64,000 nt of DNA from Candidula unifasciata (GCA_905116865.2 CAJHNH020004546.1:62001-126000), one strand, 5' to 3'. Positions 12,585 to 22,049 are shown, counted from the first letter of the stretch. Made by a program: numbers and translations. The notes: generated by a model not told the origin, from the letters alone.

Positions 12585-15500
12585 TACACACACACACACA
12601 CACACACATACACACATACATACACACATACACACATACATACATACACACATACATACACACACACACACATACATACATACATACATACATACATACA
12701 TACATACATACATACATACATACATACATACATACATACATACATACATACATACATACATACATACATACATACATACATACATACATACATACATACA
12801 TACACACATACATACATACACACATACACACATACACACACACATACATACATACATACATACACACATACACAGATACACACACACACAAATACACACA
12901 CACACACATACACACATACATACATACATACATACATACATACATACATACATACATACATACATACATACATACATACATACATACATACGTACGTACG
13001 TACGTACGTACATACATACATACATACATACAAACACCAAAAGAATTTTTATTAATCACATAAGAAGTATGTTTCACCTGTGTCTAAGAGAGATGAGAAA
13101 CTGTTTAAATGTTTCACCCGTGTTTGAGAGAGATGAGAAACTGTTTCAATGTTTCACCCGTGTTTGAGAGAGATGAGAAACTGTTTCAATGTTTAACCCG
13201 TGTTTGAGAGAGATGAGAAACTGTTTCAATGTTTAACCCGTGTTTGAGAGAGATGAGAAACTGTTTCAATATTTCACCCGTGTTTGAGAGAGATGAGAAA
13301 CTGTTTCACTAAACATAAATCAATTAATGGTCTGGGTTCAATTAGCAGCGGAGGCTGAATTCAGAATTTTGAATTAGGAATCAACATCACAGCACTTGTG
13401 ACATAAGCGCTGCCCCCCATCTTCAGCAGTAAGTGAAGAGTTCCGATTCCAGCAATAATATTCTCTAGCACCTTGCCAAAAGTATTTTGTAGAGTGATGA
13501 TCCTGAAACCGCTGAGTCTGGAATGATCTTTGCCTGGTTTTAAAAGTGGGATACTGAAGCTGTTCTGATGCTCTGGTTGAAGTTAAAAAACCAATCTTCC
13601 ACAAGTCTTCATCACTCGTGCTCTTCTTGTGTTCATATCTGACTCCGTCTGGCCCTGGCGCAGTATCCTTTGCTTTTTTCAATACATGTTGTATGTTCTC
13701 CACCCTAATGATATCCTGAAAATACTTAATATTTATAGTATTTTGCAGATTATCTCTAACTGTCATTATGATCAATTTGGGCTATCAATCTCTACAAAAA
13801 TGCTTCCCCTTTCTCTTTGTCTGTTGTTATTGGCCAATCATTATCTGTGTATATAATGCCTGCCATGATAGGCCGATCCGTTCTTTGCGTCTGTCTGTGA
13901 AGTTTCTTAAACCTACCCAGAGATTTCCCCTCCAATTTCGCTCATAAAATGTTCTCATTTCGCCTTTTTTCATCTACTGCACAACTCTTCTACCCTTTTC
14001 TTTCTAACTCTGTCTAGCTTCTATACACCATCTAGAAGTATCCTGTGAGGTGCTTTTGCACTTTCTACAATTGCTTAACTGCTGCTCGCTTTGCTCTCCA
14101 TGCCTCTTCTTCCTCTTGGGTCCACCATGGAGGCTGCCCAATAGCAAAGATGGTAGTTCTGCTGCATACTTTAGAAATCAAGACTGCACATGGCATATGG
14201 TCACTCCCATGATCGCCTAGGACACTCCATTTTGTGTCCAGCAAGGCTGACTAGGTAACAAAAGCCAAATCACTGGGCGTCTGCAATACCAGGTCTCATT
14301 GCCATTCTTATAGGCCTGCCGTCATTTATACAGACTACGTCTGCATCCACCACAGCCTCTGCTAAAGCATTTCCTTGCCTATTTTCCCCACTACTGTCAC
14401 ATAATCTGAAGCCTATTACCAGGGATTTCCTCCAACTCTTTGAGCCAGTTCCAATGTTCCTTTGTGACAAGAGAGTCAGCCACAGCGTAAACATTTACTA
14501 TATTCCAGGTTGTTCCCCTACTATCTATCTGTATACCCTGAACCTTTAGTGTACTATAATTCCATTGGCTCAGGTCAAGAACCGCATTTTTCACCACGCC
14601 TTCCCTGTCCGGTAGGATTTATATAAATAATGTATCCAGGACACTCATACCTATCTATGTTTAATTCCTGCAGCATAATGATATCAAAGTCATAAATCAA
14701 TCTCTCCAGTACAGGTCCTCTCTGCTGGGCACTACGACAATTCCAGTAATCCACTCTAATATGCTTTAATCCCAGATGCTTCATTTTTGGCCTGACTCTC
14801 CGGGCTCCAGCTCTTCTATTTCTGTGCCTTCTTGTCTTCTCCTCTTCCCACTCTCTCCGTTGCCACCTGAAGATGGTATCAAGCACAGAGCACGCACTCT
14901 GTAGCTCGGACAATGATTCTTTTTTTTTAATTAATAAGTGCAAAATCCATATAAAATATTCTTTCAGTGCAGGAAGTAAACTGTCACCCTGATATTGCCT
15001 GCTTGCTAGGGAAGAGGGGGGGGGGGGGGGGGGGAATGTTCTGACGACGGAGTCCATACGCCTAGCGTATTCAGATAAATACAAGATTCAGATAAGTACA
15101 GCTCTGGGGTTCACATAGCCTCTAAAAACATGGAAACCAGACAGTGATCACAAATGTTTACCGTTTAACTTTAGGTGATACCCTGAGCAGGTATGACCAA
15201 GTCCATACTCCTAGCATATTTAGATAAGTACAGGATTCAGCTACAGAGTTACATGCTGATGGGGACACAAGCGGACAGTTTCTTATCAGCTGTTCGTACT
15301 GGTGACAGAGCACTTATGGTTTAAAACTGTGTGCAGTGACGCTGATTCATATCTCCCGACTTGACCTTTTATAGCTGACTTTGCCATTTGATGAGACACT
15401 GTAAAAATAGTCTTGTGCAGTATTAAAGAAAACATAAAATAAATATGTCAGGTTGTTGCTTTATGCTGTTGCTTTATGTTGTTGCTTTATGCTGTTTCTC

Positions 15501-18500
15501 CTGCAGCTGTGACATGGAAGAACAAGAAAGCTAAGCTAACCGTGCACTTTGACAAAGGGTTTATACTCTGGGAGGACAGTGTGGCAGCAGATGGACCTGG
15601 AGAAGTTCTGTGGGCACATCCCTTTGAGGACCTCATCTCATCTTCTGATGATGGTCAGAGACTCTTGTGGCTGGATTTTGTTGATGTTGGTGAACAGGTG
15701 AGTTGCATCGCTGATGTTGATGTAATGCAGATTTTCCCATTAAATTTCCCTCAAATTTGTCCTGGAGGTCTAAGAACAAATCTAAGGGGTCCTAACTCTA
15801 AACTGCAATCTAATTTGCAATTCTTGTATTTATAAATTGGAAGCCGCCATAGTCTAGAGCAGGGCTATTCAACTAAGTTGACTCAGGGGCCAAAATGTTC
15901 AAAAATTGGGCCAGAAGCCTCAGCCCCAGCATAGAAAGACCATAAATACAATACATCTAGCAGTGATCCGCGGGCCACTTGCTAGGCCTTGGCAGGCCAG
16001 ATTTGGCCCGTGGGCCGCCAGTTGAATAGCCATAATCTAGTGGCTAGATGCACACCAGCGAGCAAGAAATTCATGGGTTCTTCTTATGTTCACTTTCTAA
16101 TTTACACCGACAAAGTTCTTTTGATTAACATGACTATTTTTAGGAGCTCTCCTTTAATTGCTTCATGCGTTTTAAATCCACATAGAGCCGGCTTTTTACA
16201 AAAATAACCTTGGTTCCCACTTGAATCCAGCCTGAAATGGTTGTCAAGCAAATTCCTGGGAAATAAAAATGACACCATCTTTATGTTAACCACATTACCA
16301 CCACCCCCCCCCCCCCCTCACCCACAGTGCCGAAATTGGTCTACAAAATATATGTATAGCACTATGTGTCCATAATGCAGAAGACGGTGAAACGGTCGTT
16401 TTAATATTTTTTAATTATAGTACATTCTTTACTGTGAATATTGAGCTGATTCAAGAACTTTTACAGCACTGGGAGACATTCCATAAGCGTTCATTTCCAT
16501 CTTCAGCAGTCAGCGTAGATTTCTAGTAATAAGGTTAGCAGTCTGATTATATGTCTGTCTTGCCTGTTCTGTGAGCGTCGAGTATCGGCCAGATCTTCCT
16601 GTCACTCCTCACTGCATCACTCTCACCAGACTATGATGATCAATTTGCTCCTCCAAATTGCACTTGTGCTCTCATAAGGCTTTTACCACATCTCCTTTAT
16701 CTGCCACCTGTTCATTTCCCAACACACTGGCATTCCAGTAGGACCAGTAGAAAGTATGGGCTCAGTTACAAAACATGAGAGTTGCCTGCAGGTCTGGGGT
16801 AAGTGGAAACCAGTGGTGTAGATCAGTAAATGAGTCTCACATTTCTGATGTTGATAATGAACATGGGAGTTATCAAGGTGAACAGGTGAGTGATAATTCT
16901 GTTCTGTAGGTGAACAAGCCAGTCATATCTTTGTTGTTGTTGACTCAAATGAAACTGTTATTAACCCTGTCGTCCAGAAAAGCCACAAAAACAACACTTC
17001 TGTTTAGGTCCAGTGCCCTGTCAGTGTTGCTTTACCTGCATTGCTATAGTGGCCTGTTCATGAGAAGCCTAGCTATTAGCAATGGAGTAGGAAATGGTTA
17101 TATTTACTAAAATGAGCATGGGGGGGGGGGGGGGGGGAGTGTCCTTGCAAACAGTGGCTTTTTTAATCGAAATTTCCCACTAGTCTTAGTGGTTGTCCAG
17201 CAACCTGGTTACAGGGTCAAGTATGGGTCATCATATAATTTGTTTTGTTTTTTTTTTTAGAGATCAGAGAGAGTTAAGCCAGTTAATTCTCAGCTGGCTT
17301 TGTGTGTATTGATTACTTCCCTTGTTACGCCTGGAACGATTTATCTATTTACTCAGAAAGTTTTTGTGTGTGTGTGTGGGTAGCCTGGGTAAACATGAAA
17401 ATTTTTTTAATAACTGCCAAATTAATCAGGGGCTGAGTGGTCTCAAGGCATGGTGTCTGCCTCGAGTGCTGGAGTGTTGGGTTCAGGCCCCGGTGAAGGT
17501 TGTAATTTAGTCATGTGGACTTCCAGTAATTTCCCCTGCCTCTGGGTAGTAAGATCGGGCGCCTGTATGTATTGTTGCACATGTTACAAAAATCCCTTGG
17601 CAGTTGGAAATCAAAAAGAATAGCCTAACGGCACTGCCCGGGATTGTGAGTTTCAAAATCTACCCAAAAGTAGTTCAGGATACTCGCAGGTGCTACAGAG
17701 TTCGTGCACTCTGCTGAGACTCTTCAGATTCAGGGTTGAGTTAGAAGTAGAATGGAGCACTTATGGGTTACTGCCTTTGTGCTTTGATGTTGATACATTG
17801 TTCAAACTATCAAACCAGTAAAACATCTAGCCTATTAATTAATACATTTTGTTTAGGGAGCTCCTGAAAAAATGTTGGGTTTGTTTTTCTTGGGTTTTGG
17901 CTGTGTTTGATGCATTATAAGAGTTCATTGGCTGGGCAGTAGATGACTTTGTCACCTGTAGGGACAGCATTTGGATGTGTCTCCCTTGATCGCTTCAACA
18001 TTGCGGGAGTCCTTTTCAGGGCTACTAGGTGGCAAGCAGTGCTAAGCCGTTTTATACAGTGCACATAACCTAGCATGAGAATGGGGGTGGAGGCAGTAAC
18101 TGCAGCTCTCCGGTGGCTAGAGTGTTACACATGTCGTAATTGTAACAGACTCTGAAAGCATGCTGAGAAAGGTGAAGACAGGGATGCTTTAAGCAGAATG
18201 GCAAGCTTCACTGTGAAGGTTACGGGTAGTGAGCATACGTTGGATCTTTTCTCGAGTTATGTTGGCGTGGTGGGTAATGAACAGGCAGACAGATTGGCTG
18301 GATCTGCACCTCTGGATGCATTGATACATGACAAGGCAGGTGTGGTTAAGGCCCTTAGGGAACAAGCAACGGAATCAGTGGAAAAACAAGATTATTATGA
18401 CCTGGAGAGAATAAGGCATCTGGCTGTAACCAAAGGGTCTGGCGGGCTCACTACACTCAGAGAAAAGGCAAGATGGACGTATAACCAGATTATGACTGGT

Positions 18501-18867
18501 ACCATCAGTACTGGAACTCAGCGCTGGCTGCTGAAGATGAGGTGGGAATGCCACGAGTGCTGTGATGTCAATTCTTGACTTAACTCAACTCAACCTAGTC
18601 ACAATTATAACCTAAAGCTCCCCCTTTAGGGATGCTGGTCGAACATCGTGATTTTTCATATATTTTCGCAAAGCAAGCTAAGGCAAGCCCTTTAAGCGTT
18701 GAGTTAGTGCTGTGATATTATAAAGTATAAGTGGGAAACAATCTTGATTTGTCTATTTCTGACATTATCTACAGGAACTGGATTTCAGCATGTGTCCCAA
18801 GCCTGTTGTCTTCACCATACACACGTTCCTGTCTGCTAAAGTCAGTCGGATGGGGCTTCTTCCCTGA
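1467..18867 (+). CDS. syntrophin (dystrophin-complex adaptor), seven coding exons
   Basis: Seven exons join as 1467-1658, 4289-4517, 7612-7998, 9556-9698, 11356-11549, 15507-15697 and 18775-18867; every junction is GT-AG and in phase. Summed length is 1429 nt, one more than a multiple of three, matching a single extra base in exon 3. Without it the product has 475 residues, against about 505-540 for vertebrate syntrophins. Domain order as seen: N-terminal half of PH1 (1-60), PDZ (about 65-143) with carboxylate-binding GLGI at 72-75, second half of PH1 (about 145-250), PH2 (about 270-385), and the syntrophin-unique tail ending [13 protein letters not shown]. Family knowledge: syntrophins bind dystrophin/dystrobrevin through PH2 and the tail, and recruit channels and signalling proteins through PDZ at the membrane. 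The ATG (1467) has a good context (A at -3, G at +4). Alpha versus beta class cannot be assigned, so no symbol is given. Confidence 0.95.
1880..2455 (-). mobile_element. YGCESW-type retrotransposon 3' fragment
   Basis: Antisense reading contains [15 protein letters not shown] and [14 protein letters not shown] segments and an ETLTLTK region before it, parallel to the + strand copy at 38855-39232. Heavily mutated. In syntrophin intron 1. Confidence 0.6.
2484..2680 (-). mobile_element. SINE-B copy, reverse, interrupted by a C-run
   Basis: Reverse complement gives gggagctgccgtggtgcagcggctagacgctc at 2679 downward. The 28-base C-run at 2596-2623 replaces the end of the tRNA-like part. Confidence 0.7.
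2596..2623. repeat. C-run of 28
   Basis: Pure poly-C within the reverse SINE-B copy. Confidence 0.95.
2831..3406. repeat. 32-bp minisatellite, 18 copies
   Basis: Unit acctttgcctctctctacag + cagtgactctca. The 576 bp equal exactly 18 periods. Variants (taact, catcag, ctgtctc, cataa) recur among units. Syntrophin intron 1. Confidence 0.95.
3405..3740. repeat. 62-bp minisatellite, 5.4 copies
   Basis: Unit starts caccttatcataacttggct and includes gatgacttgatgccagagag and catcaccatggt. It abuts the 32-bp array directly. Confidence 0.9.
3923..3958. repeat. C-run with one TCTC break
   Basis: 14 C, then TCTC, then about 18 C. Confidence 0.9.
4289..4517 (+). CDS. syntrophin exon 2 (PDZ domain)
   Basis: Acceptor gccttcag|GTAATC, donor TTGCAAG|GTAAAT, ends in phase 1. 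It encodes almost the whole PDZ domain: [12 protein letters not shown], then [19 protein letters not shown] and [12 protein letters not shown]. This is the most conserved part of the gene and by itself identifies a syntrophin. Confidence 0.97.
4545..4832 (-). mobile_element. SINE-E copy (AAG-tailed repeat), reverse
   Basis: In sense orientation the family runs from a CCCGTGTGGGTTYC-like head through gcatgtcrtargag, ggagtgcatctgcctgagagg and acagtctg to an (AAG)n tail. This copy starts with the tail complement ttcttcttcactg and ends aaatccacacgggg. No clear tRNA head, so the SINE name is provisional. Confidence 0.6.
4927..5191 (+). mobile_element. SINE-E copy, forms inverted pair with 4545-4832
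   Basis: Gtcctggggccccaatatgatgg...ggagtgcatcagcctgagaggcgaggaacc...gcagagaagaagaa. Opposite orientation to the neighbouring copy, 95 bp apart, inside syntrophin intron 2. Confidence 0.6.
5310..5660 (+). mobile_element. non-LTR retrotransposon C-terminal remnant
   Basis: Reads [15 protein letters not shown], then [24 protein letters not shown] and [10 protein letters not shown] with several stops, the typical tail after RT. A related remnant is at 58690-58860. Confidence 0.6.
5660..6010 (-). mobile_element. YGCESW-type retrotransposon 3' fragment
   Basis: Minus strand: [43 protein letters not shown] and [17 protein letters not shown]. It faces the + remnant at 5310-5660. Confidence 0.6.
6411..6495. 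repeat. CATT microsatellite
   Basis: About 21 copies of CATT with one early interruption. Confidence 0.95.
6555..6778 (+). mobile_element. I-type LINE 3' fragment
   Basis: [20 protein letters not shown], then [20 protein letters not shown] and [11 protein letters not shown] stop, ending ttgactcaactcaa. Follows the CATT microsatellite closely. Confidence 0.7.
6790..7165 (-). mobile_element. non-LTR retrotransposon C-terminal remnant
   Basis: Minus strand reads [20 protein letters not shown], [20 protein letters not shown] and [13 protein letters not shown], the IGHxxR...ALxWxP region of L1/Tx1-like elements. Stops throughout. Confidence 0.5.
7218..7320. mobile_element. TTAA palindromic MITE (deleted copy)
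   Basis: Termini TTAACTCTTTAAGTCCCA and CTGGGACTCAAAGAGTTAA are inverted repeats bounded by TTAA. It lacks about 40 bp near one arm compared with 11162-11305. Confidence 0.7.
7612..7998 (+). CDS. syntrophin exon 3 (second half of PH1), with 1-nt frameshift
   Basis: Acceptor cttcacag|TG completes the split Val codon; donor is AGACAG|GTGAGA. The first part reads [13 protein letters not shown] through SETKN in one frame, then homology continues one frame over ([19 protein letters not shown] through GWLSRQ). The frames meet at the A-run 7731-7735; removing one A gives a SETKTLSLKL stretch that aligns with vertebrate SEAKHMSLKM. In the uncorrected frame a stop follows at 7784. An assembly indel is likelier than a pseudogene because every other exon is intact. 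Confidence 0.9.
8127..8508 (+). mobile_element. SINE-A, full-length (about 380 bp), tRNA-derived head
   Basis: Head GGGGCTGCATGGTCTCGAGG CATGG with B box GGTTCAATCCC. The body has ccctggtctctgggtagtgagatc, caaatccc/aaaatcccttggcagttg and tttcaggatcctcgccggtgc. The tail is cttatgggttattacccgtg...ttgttcacacc. Flanking ctcagagtt words (8111 and 8510) look like a target-site duplication. Three other copies in the window. Confidence 0.75.
8758..9010 (-). mobile_element. I-type LINE 3' fragment
   Basis: Minus strand reads [20 protein letters not shown] and [13 protein letters not shown] text; the tail gttgaattaagaatcgacatcac is the complement of the family 3' end. Confidence 0.65.
9098..9415 (-). 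mobile_element. I-type LINE 3' fragment
   Basis: Begins ttgagtcaagatttgacatcacagcac (reverse of the 3' end) and extends to the RNase H part ([13 protein letters not shown] complement near 9390). Just upstream of syntrophin exon 4. Confidence 0.65.
9556..9698 (+). CDS. syntrophin exon 4 (start of PH2)
   Basis: Acceptor ccatcag|CTGACA in phase 0, donor CATCACG|GTCAGT ending in phase 2. Encodes [20 protein letters not shown] and on to CIALLASR, the first strands of the second PH domain. Confidence 0.92.
9785..10115 (-). mobile_element. I-type LINE 3' fragment
   Basis: Same sub-variant as 8758-9010 (shared ccccttgtaactcctcgcagtg stretch), extending further 5' through the linker upstream of the tail. 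Confidence 0.65.
10335..10860 (+). mobile_element. YGCESW-type retrotransposon 3' end with small internal duplication
   Basis: Sense-strand copy of the family at 30-660: [11 protein letters not shown], then [18 protein letters not shown] and [10 protein letters not shown], ending in ATGATGATG near 10850. A segment of about 50 bp around atcttccctg...catacggatgtgagtcatgg is repeated twice in tandem (10385-10470). Confidence 0.7.
10910..11098 (-). mobile_element. SINE-D copy, reverse, divergent
   Basis: Minus strand TTCATGGTAAAGTGGTTAGG head, then the body CCTGGGATC... and GGAGCTACAGAGTTTG, aligning with 40333-40520. Confidence 0.5.
11162..11305. mobile_element. TTAA palindromic MITE
   Basis: TTAACTCTTTGAGTCCCAGG ... 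CCTGGGACTCAAATAGTTAA, 144 bp, TTAA at both ends as in piggyBac-type insertions. Interior shows acgtatcatacgt and gcccaatga/cattgggc mirror-like pairs, so the whole unit is near-palindromic. Ends 50 bp upstream of syntrophin exon 5. Confidence 0.75.
11356..11549 (+). CDS. syntrophin exon 5 (PH2)
   Basis: Acceptor tttcag|ATTTGTG completes an Arg codon; donor TCTTATT|GTAAGT ends in phase 1. Encodes [37 protein letters not shown] and VWSRAL, corresponding to the FALRTGTRHGV...FSVES...W block of vertebrate PH2. Confidence 0.95.
11641..11927 (+). mobile_element. SINE-B, tRNA-derived
   Basis: Head gggagctgccgtggtgtagcggctagatgctc with B box GGGTTCAGGTCC. Body tggctccctggtggactcgg, tataggtccagccctatagg; tail ggcctggaaaagggcccttttac. 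Five or six other copies in the window. Confidence 0.7.
12142..12173. repeat. C-run of 32
   Basis: Pure poly-C 55 bp before the TACA array. Confidence 0.95.
12222..13031. repeat. TACA/CACA compound microsatellite, about 810 bp
   Basis: Long TACA blocks alternate with CACA blocks, with a short CGTA block (12991-13010). Every frame on both strands is open, giving spurious YVCM- and IHTY-repeat reading frames. Syntrophin intron 5. Confidence 0.97.
13069..13308. repeat. 40-bp minisatellite, 6 copies
   Basis: Unit gtttcacccgtgtttgagag + agatgagaaactgtttcaat, well conserved. Confidence 0.9.
13370..15090 (-). mobile_element. internally deleted I-type LINE: APE endonuclease, RT start, 3' end
   Basis: From the high end downward the minus strand encodes an APE-like endonuclease ([38 protein letters not shown]-like, [15 protein letters not shown]) in broken frames. 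Then comes the start of RT ([27 protein letters not shown] and GKVLE-like in a second frame). The sequence then jumps to the conserved 3' end of the RNase H family (HKCCDVDS), shared with the copies listed below. This copy ties the scattered 3' fragments to one element with endonuclease, RT and RNase H. Confidence 0.7.
15016..15034. repeat. G-run of 19
   Basis: Interrupts the endonuclease end of the I-type LINE at 13370-15090. Confidence 0.9.
15507..15697 (+). CDS. syntrophin exon 6 (syntrophin-unique region)
   Basis: Acceptor tcctgcag|CTGTGACATGG, donor GAACAG|GTGAGT in phase 0. Encodes [20 protein letters not shown] and [14 protein letters not shown], matching the VHIDKGFTLW...SSDDG...LDF signature of syntrophins. 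Confidence 0.95.
15860..16035 (+). mobile_element. short hAT-type MITE
   Basis: CAGGGCTATTCAACTAAGTT and ...AGTTGAATAGCC termini, with flanks gtctagag and atctagtg that fit the hAT target preference nTCTAGAn. Interior holds inverted gggccacttg / ggcccgtgggcc stretches. Same termini as 45310-45747. Confidence 0.65.
16304..16317. repeat. C-run of 14
   Basis: Pure poly-C in syntrophin intron 6. Confidence 0.85.
16455..16755 (-). mobile_element. I-type LINE 3' fragment, divergent
   Basis: Cattccataagcgttcatttcc, catcttcagcag and caccagactatgatgatcaatttg align in order with the reverse of the family 3' region; strongly diverged. Confidence 0.55.
17120..17137. repeat. G-run of 18
   Basis: Pure poly-G in syntrophin intron 6. 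Confidence 0.9.
17429..17812 (+). mobile_element. SINE-A copy
   Basis: Same order of blocks as 8127-8508 over the full length; head ggggctgagtggtctcaagg, B box gggttcaggccc. Confidence 0.75.
18198..18590 (+). mobile_element. I-type LINE 3' end with RNase H remnant (best copy)
   Basis: Longest readable 3' copy: [20 protein letters not shown] carries the RNase H signature (Gly-Asn...Ala-Asp). After it come [40 protein letters not shown] and [11 protein letters not shown], then TGA and a tail gacttaactcaactcaa. 5'-truncated within RNase H. Intron 6 of syntrophin. Confidence 0.75.
18775..18867 (+). CDS. syntrophin exon 7 (C-terminus)
   Basis: Acceptor attatctacag|GAACTG, stop TGA at 18865-18867. 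Encodes [20 protein letters not shown] followed by [10 protein letters not shown], the family's conserved tail. The first downstream polyadenylation-like hexamers are ATTAAA near 19066 and AATAAA near 19790; I cannot say which is used. Confidence 0.95.
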   Translation, partial: ELDFSMCPKPVVFTIHTFLSAKVSRMGLLP

Positions 18868-19463
18868 GACAATCTGCTTGTACATTTAGGATGTCCTCTT
18901 GGGAGTTCAACTGCCACTGTAGTCATTTATGGTTTGTGAACATGCTGAGCCCTTGAAGGATGTGTATTTTTGCCTATGCTTGGCTCAGGACTATCTGTTC
19001 TTATAGAAGCTGAATAGTTAGTTTTTTTTTTACATATTGTTAAACAGTATTGTAATAGAAATTTAGATTAAATTTAACTAAGATCAATTGAAACAGAAAG
19101 TTGAATGCAGTTAACAAGCCACCATCAGTGGCATGGTAGTTCAAGGGCTTGGAAACGTTAGCTCTATCTTCAATCTTGTGTGAGTTAGCTAGAGTTGATG
19201 AGGCTAAAGAATGTTGCAGATTGTAAGCTTTTTTCTGTTGTCCTTCATCCTCTGATGGAGTATAAGCCCTCAACCAGCTTACACTGAGCCATATTATCTT
19301 GTCTGATCTCATACTGCTGTTTTCCTGTCATCTCCATTGTATTCCCTTGTCCCTAAACCTCTGTCTCTAATTCTGTTATCCGTGTGTTTTTCTAACTCCT
19401 TGAGTACTAGGTAGGTGTGAGATTATATTGTTTCATGCTAAGAAGTTGTTACTTTAAGTAATG

Positions 19464-19725
19464 TGAGTCCTGGTGGTGCAGCAGCTAAATGCTGACCTCC
19501 GACCAAAGGTTTTGGGTTCAGATCTGCATGGAGTCAATTTCTTTCTTTTATAAGAGATCTTGGCTCCCAGCTTGACCCCCCTTAACATTGGCACCAGATA
19601 CAATGTTGGGAAGTAAAGGTGACCGGTGTGATGTTGACCACAACACCTGCAGAGGGCTAGATGTTATGTGAAAACATGCCTCTAACATCATATGCCTGGA
19701 GGCGGCACTGGCGTAAACTGTGTCT
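19464..19725 (+). mobile_element. SINE-B copy
   Basis: Gagtcctggtggtgcagcagctaaatgctgacc, B box gggttcagatctg, then gaccggtgtgatgttgaccacaac and the family tail. Confidence 0.6.
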
Positions 19726-20226
19726 GTTTTGCTTTTTGTTGTTTTTAGTATATGTATGTGTGTTTTTTTCCCCCCAAACTTGTTAACTTAAAATAAAAAA
19801 TGTTTGTGTCTGAGCAGTTAAAATATTGCACACCCTAAGAGAGAAGAAGTTTAAATAACAATGTTAACTGAGTATGTGTCACAGCTGGATGGGTTACAAT
19901 GAATTTTGAAAAATTTATGTCATGTCCATTGAAGCCGACAAACACATGGCTGTTGCATGGTACTGTATGTGTTAATCTTAATGTTTCTTTTCTTTGGCTG
20001 TGTGTTCTACTGCAAGGATATTAGTTACACTGTTATTAGGTTATCTGTGAGTGTGTGTGTGTATGTCCTATCTGGCACTGGTGTTTTTCCTCAGGTCTTG
20101 GTTCGCTCTAATTATTTTTTTGCTGCCCTTAAGCTCCAGATTAGTGATTCTCCCATACTGTTTCCTTCTGTTCTGCACTATTAATAATGGTTTTATAATT
20201 TTTACTGAGAGAAACTGCATGATCAC

Positions 20227-21736
20227 TTTGTAGCTGTAGATGTCTCAAATAGTTTCAAAGATAAGCATGTAGCTGTAGATGTCTCAAATAGTTTCAAAGA
20301 TGAGCATGTAGCTGTAGATGTCTCAAATAGTTTCAAAGATGAGCATGTAGCTGTAGATGTCTCAAATAGTTTCAAAGATGAGCATGTAGCTGTAGATGTC
20401 TGAGACAGATAGTTTCAGAGATGAGCATGTAGCTGTAGAAGTCTCAGACAGATAGTTTCAAAGATGAGCATGTAGCTGTAGAAGTCTCAGACAGATAGTT
20501 TCAAAGATGAGCATGTAGCTGTAGAAGTCTCAGACAGATAGTTTCAAAGATGAGCATATAGCTGTAGAAGTCTCAGACAGATAGTTTCAGAGATGAGCAT
20601 GTAGCTGTAGAAGTCTCAGACAGATAGTTTCAAAGATATGCATGTAGCTGTAGAAGTCTGAGACAGATAGTTTCAAAGATGAGCATGTAGCTGTAGATGT
20701 CTGAGACAGATAGTTTCAAAGATAAGCATGTAGCTGTAGAAGTCTCAGACAGATAGTTTCAAAGATGAGCATGTAGCTGTAGATGTCTCAGACAGATAGT
20801 TTCAAAGATATGCATGTAGCTGTAGAAGTCTCAGACAGATAGTTTCAAAGATGAGCATGTAGCTGTAGATGTCTCAGGCAGATAGTTTCAAAGATGAGCA
20901 TGTAGCTGTAGATGTCTCAGACAGATAGTTTCAAAGATGAGCATGTAGCTGTAGAAGTCTCAGACAGATAGTTTCAAAGATGAGCATATAGCTGTAGAAG
21001 TCTCAGACAGATAGTTTCAGAGATGAGCATGTAGCTGTAGAAGTCTCAGACAGATAGTTTCAAAGATATGCATGTAGCTGTAGAAGTCTGAGACAGATAG
21101 TTTCAAAGATGAGCATGTAGCTGTAGATGTCTGAGACAGATAGTTTCAAAGATAAGCATGTAGCTGTAGAAGTCTCAGACAGATAGTTTCAAAGATGAGC
21201 ATGTAGCTGTAGATGTCTCAGACAGATAGTTTCAAAGATATGCATGTAGCTGTAGAAGTCTTAGACAGATAGTTTCAAAGATGAGCATGTAGCTGTAGAT
21301 GTCTCAGACAGATAGTTTCAAAGATGAGCATGTAGCTGTAGATGTCTCAGATAGTTTCAGAGATGAGCATTTAGCTGTAGATGTCTCAGGCAGATAGTTT
21401 CAAATATGAGCATCTAGCTGTAGATGTCTTAGACAGATAGCTTCAAAGATGAGCATGTAGCTGTAGATGTCTCAGATAGTTTCAGAGATGAGCATGTAGC
21501 TGTAGATGTCTCTGACAGATAGTTTCAAAGATGAGCATGTAGCTGTAGATGTCTCAGATAGTTTCAAAGATGAGCATGTAGCTGTCGATGTCTTAGATAG
21601 TTTCAAAGATGAGCATCTAGCTGTAGATGTCTCAGATAGTTTCAAAGATGAGCATGTAGCTGTAGATGTCTTAGATAGTTTCAAAGATGAGCATCTAGCT
21701 GTAGATGTCACAGACAAATAGCTTCAAAGATGAGCA
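20227..21736. repeat. 43/39-bp minisatellite with 430-bp higher-order repeat
   Basis: About 35 units of tagtttcaaagatgagcatg + tagctgtagatgtctcagacaga, 43 bp long; units lacking gaca are 39 bp. Variant markers recur at exactly 430 bp: gagcatata at 20552 and 20982, and atatgcatg...agtctgag at 20641 and 21071. A block of ten units has therefore duplicated. The 39-bp units near 21506-21721 stay in frame (SFKDEHVAVDVLD). Lies 1.4 kb after the syntrophin stop. Confidence 0.95.
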
Positions 21737-22045
21737 GTAAAAGATGAGATTGAGAACATTGTTGTGAATTGTCCAAAATAAATGTGTTATTCCAGCTGAC
21801 TGCTGTTTTACAGATATATTGAACCTTGTTTTTAAAGGATATTATTTTGGATATTATAACTCTATACCTCAGTGAATGTCACAAAATGTCAACATTTAAA
21901 GCTCATCTTGTATGTGCACAAGTCATTTATGTGTTTTTATAAAAACAGGTTAGCATTTAAGCCAGGAATTTTGTTCCTAAACCTTTAATGAAAACTTGTT
22001 AGCCTGGACTGTCAGAGATTGTCATCAGATATATGTTGGACGGTA

Positions 22046-22049
<4 letters not shown>

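Noticed and set aside
12098..13167. Reading frames of 270-322 codons on both strands (YVCM-rich and IHTY-rich proteins)
   Set aside because: They are translations of the TACA/CACA microsatellite, where every frame is open; no domain and no start context.
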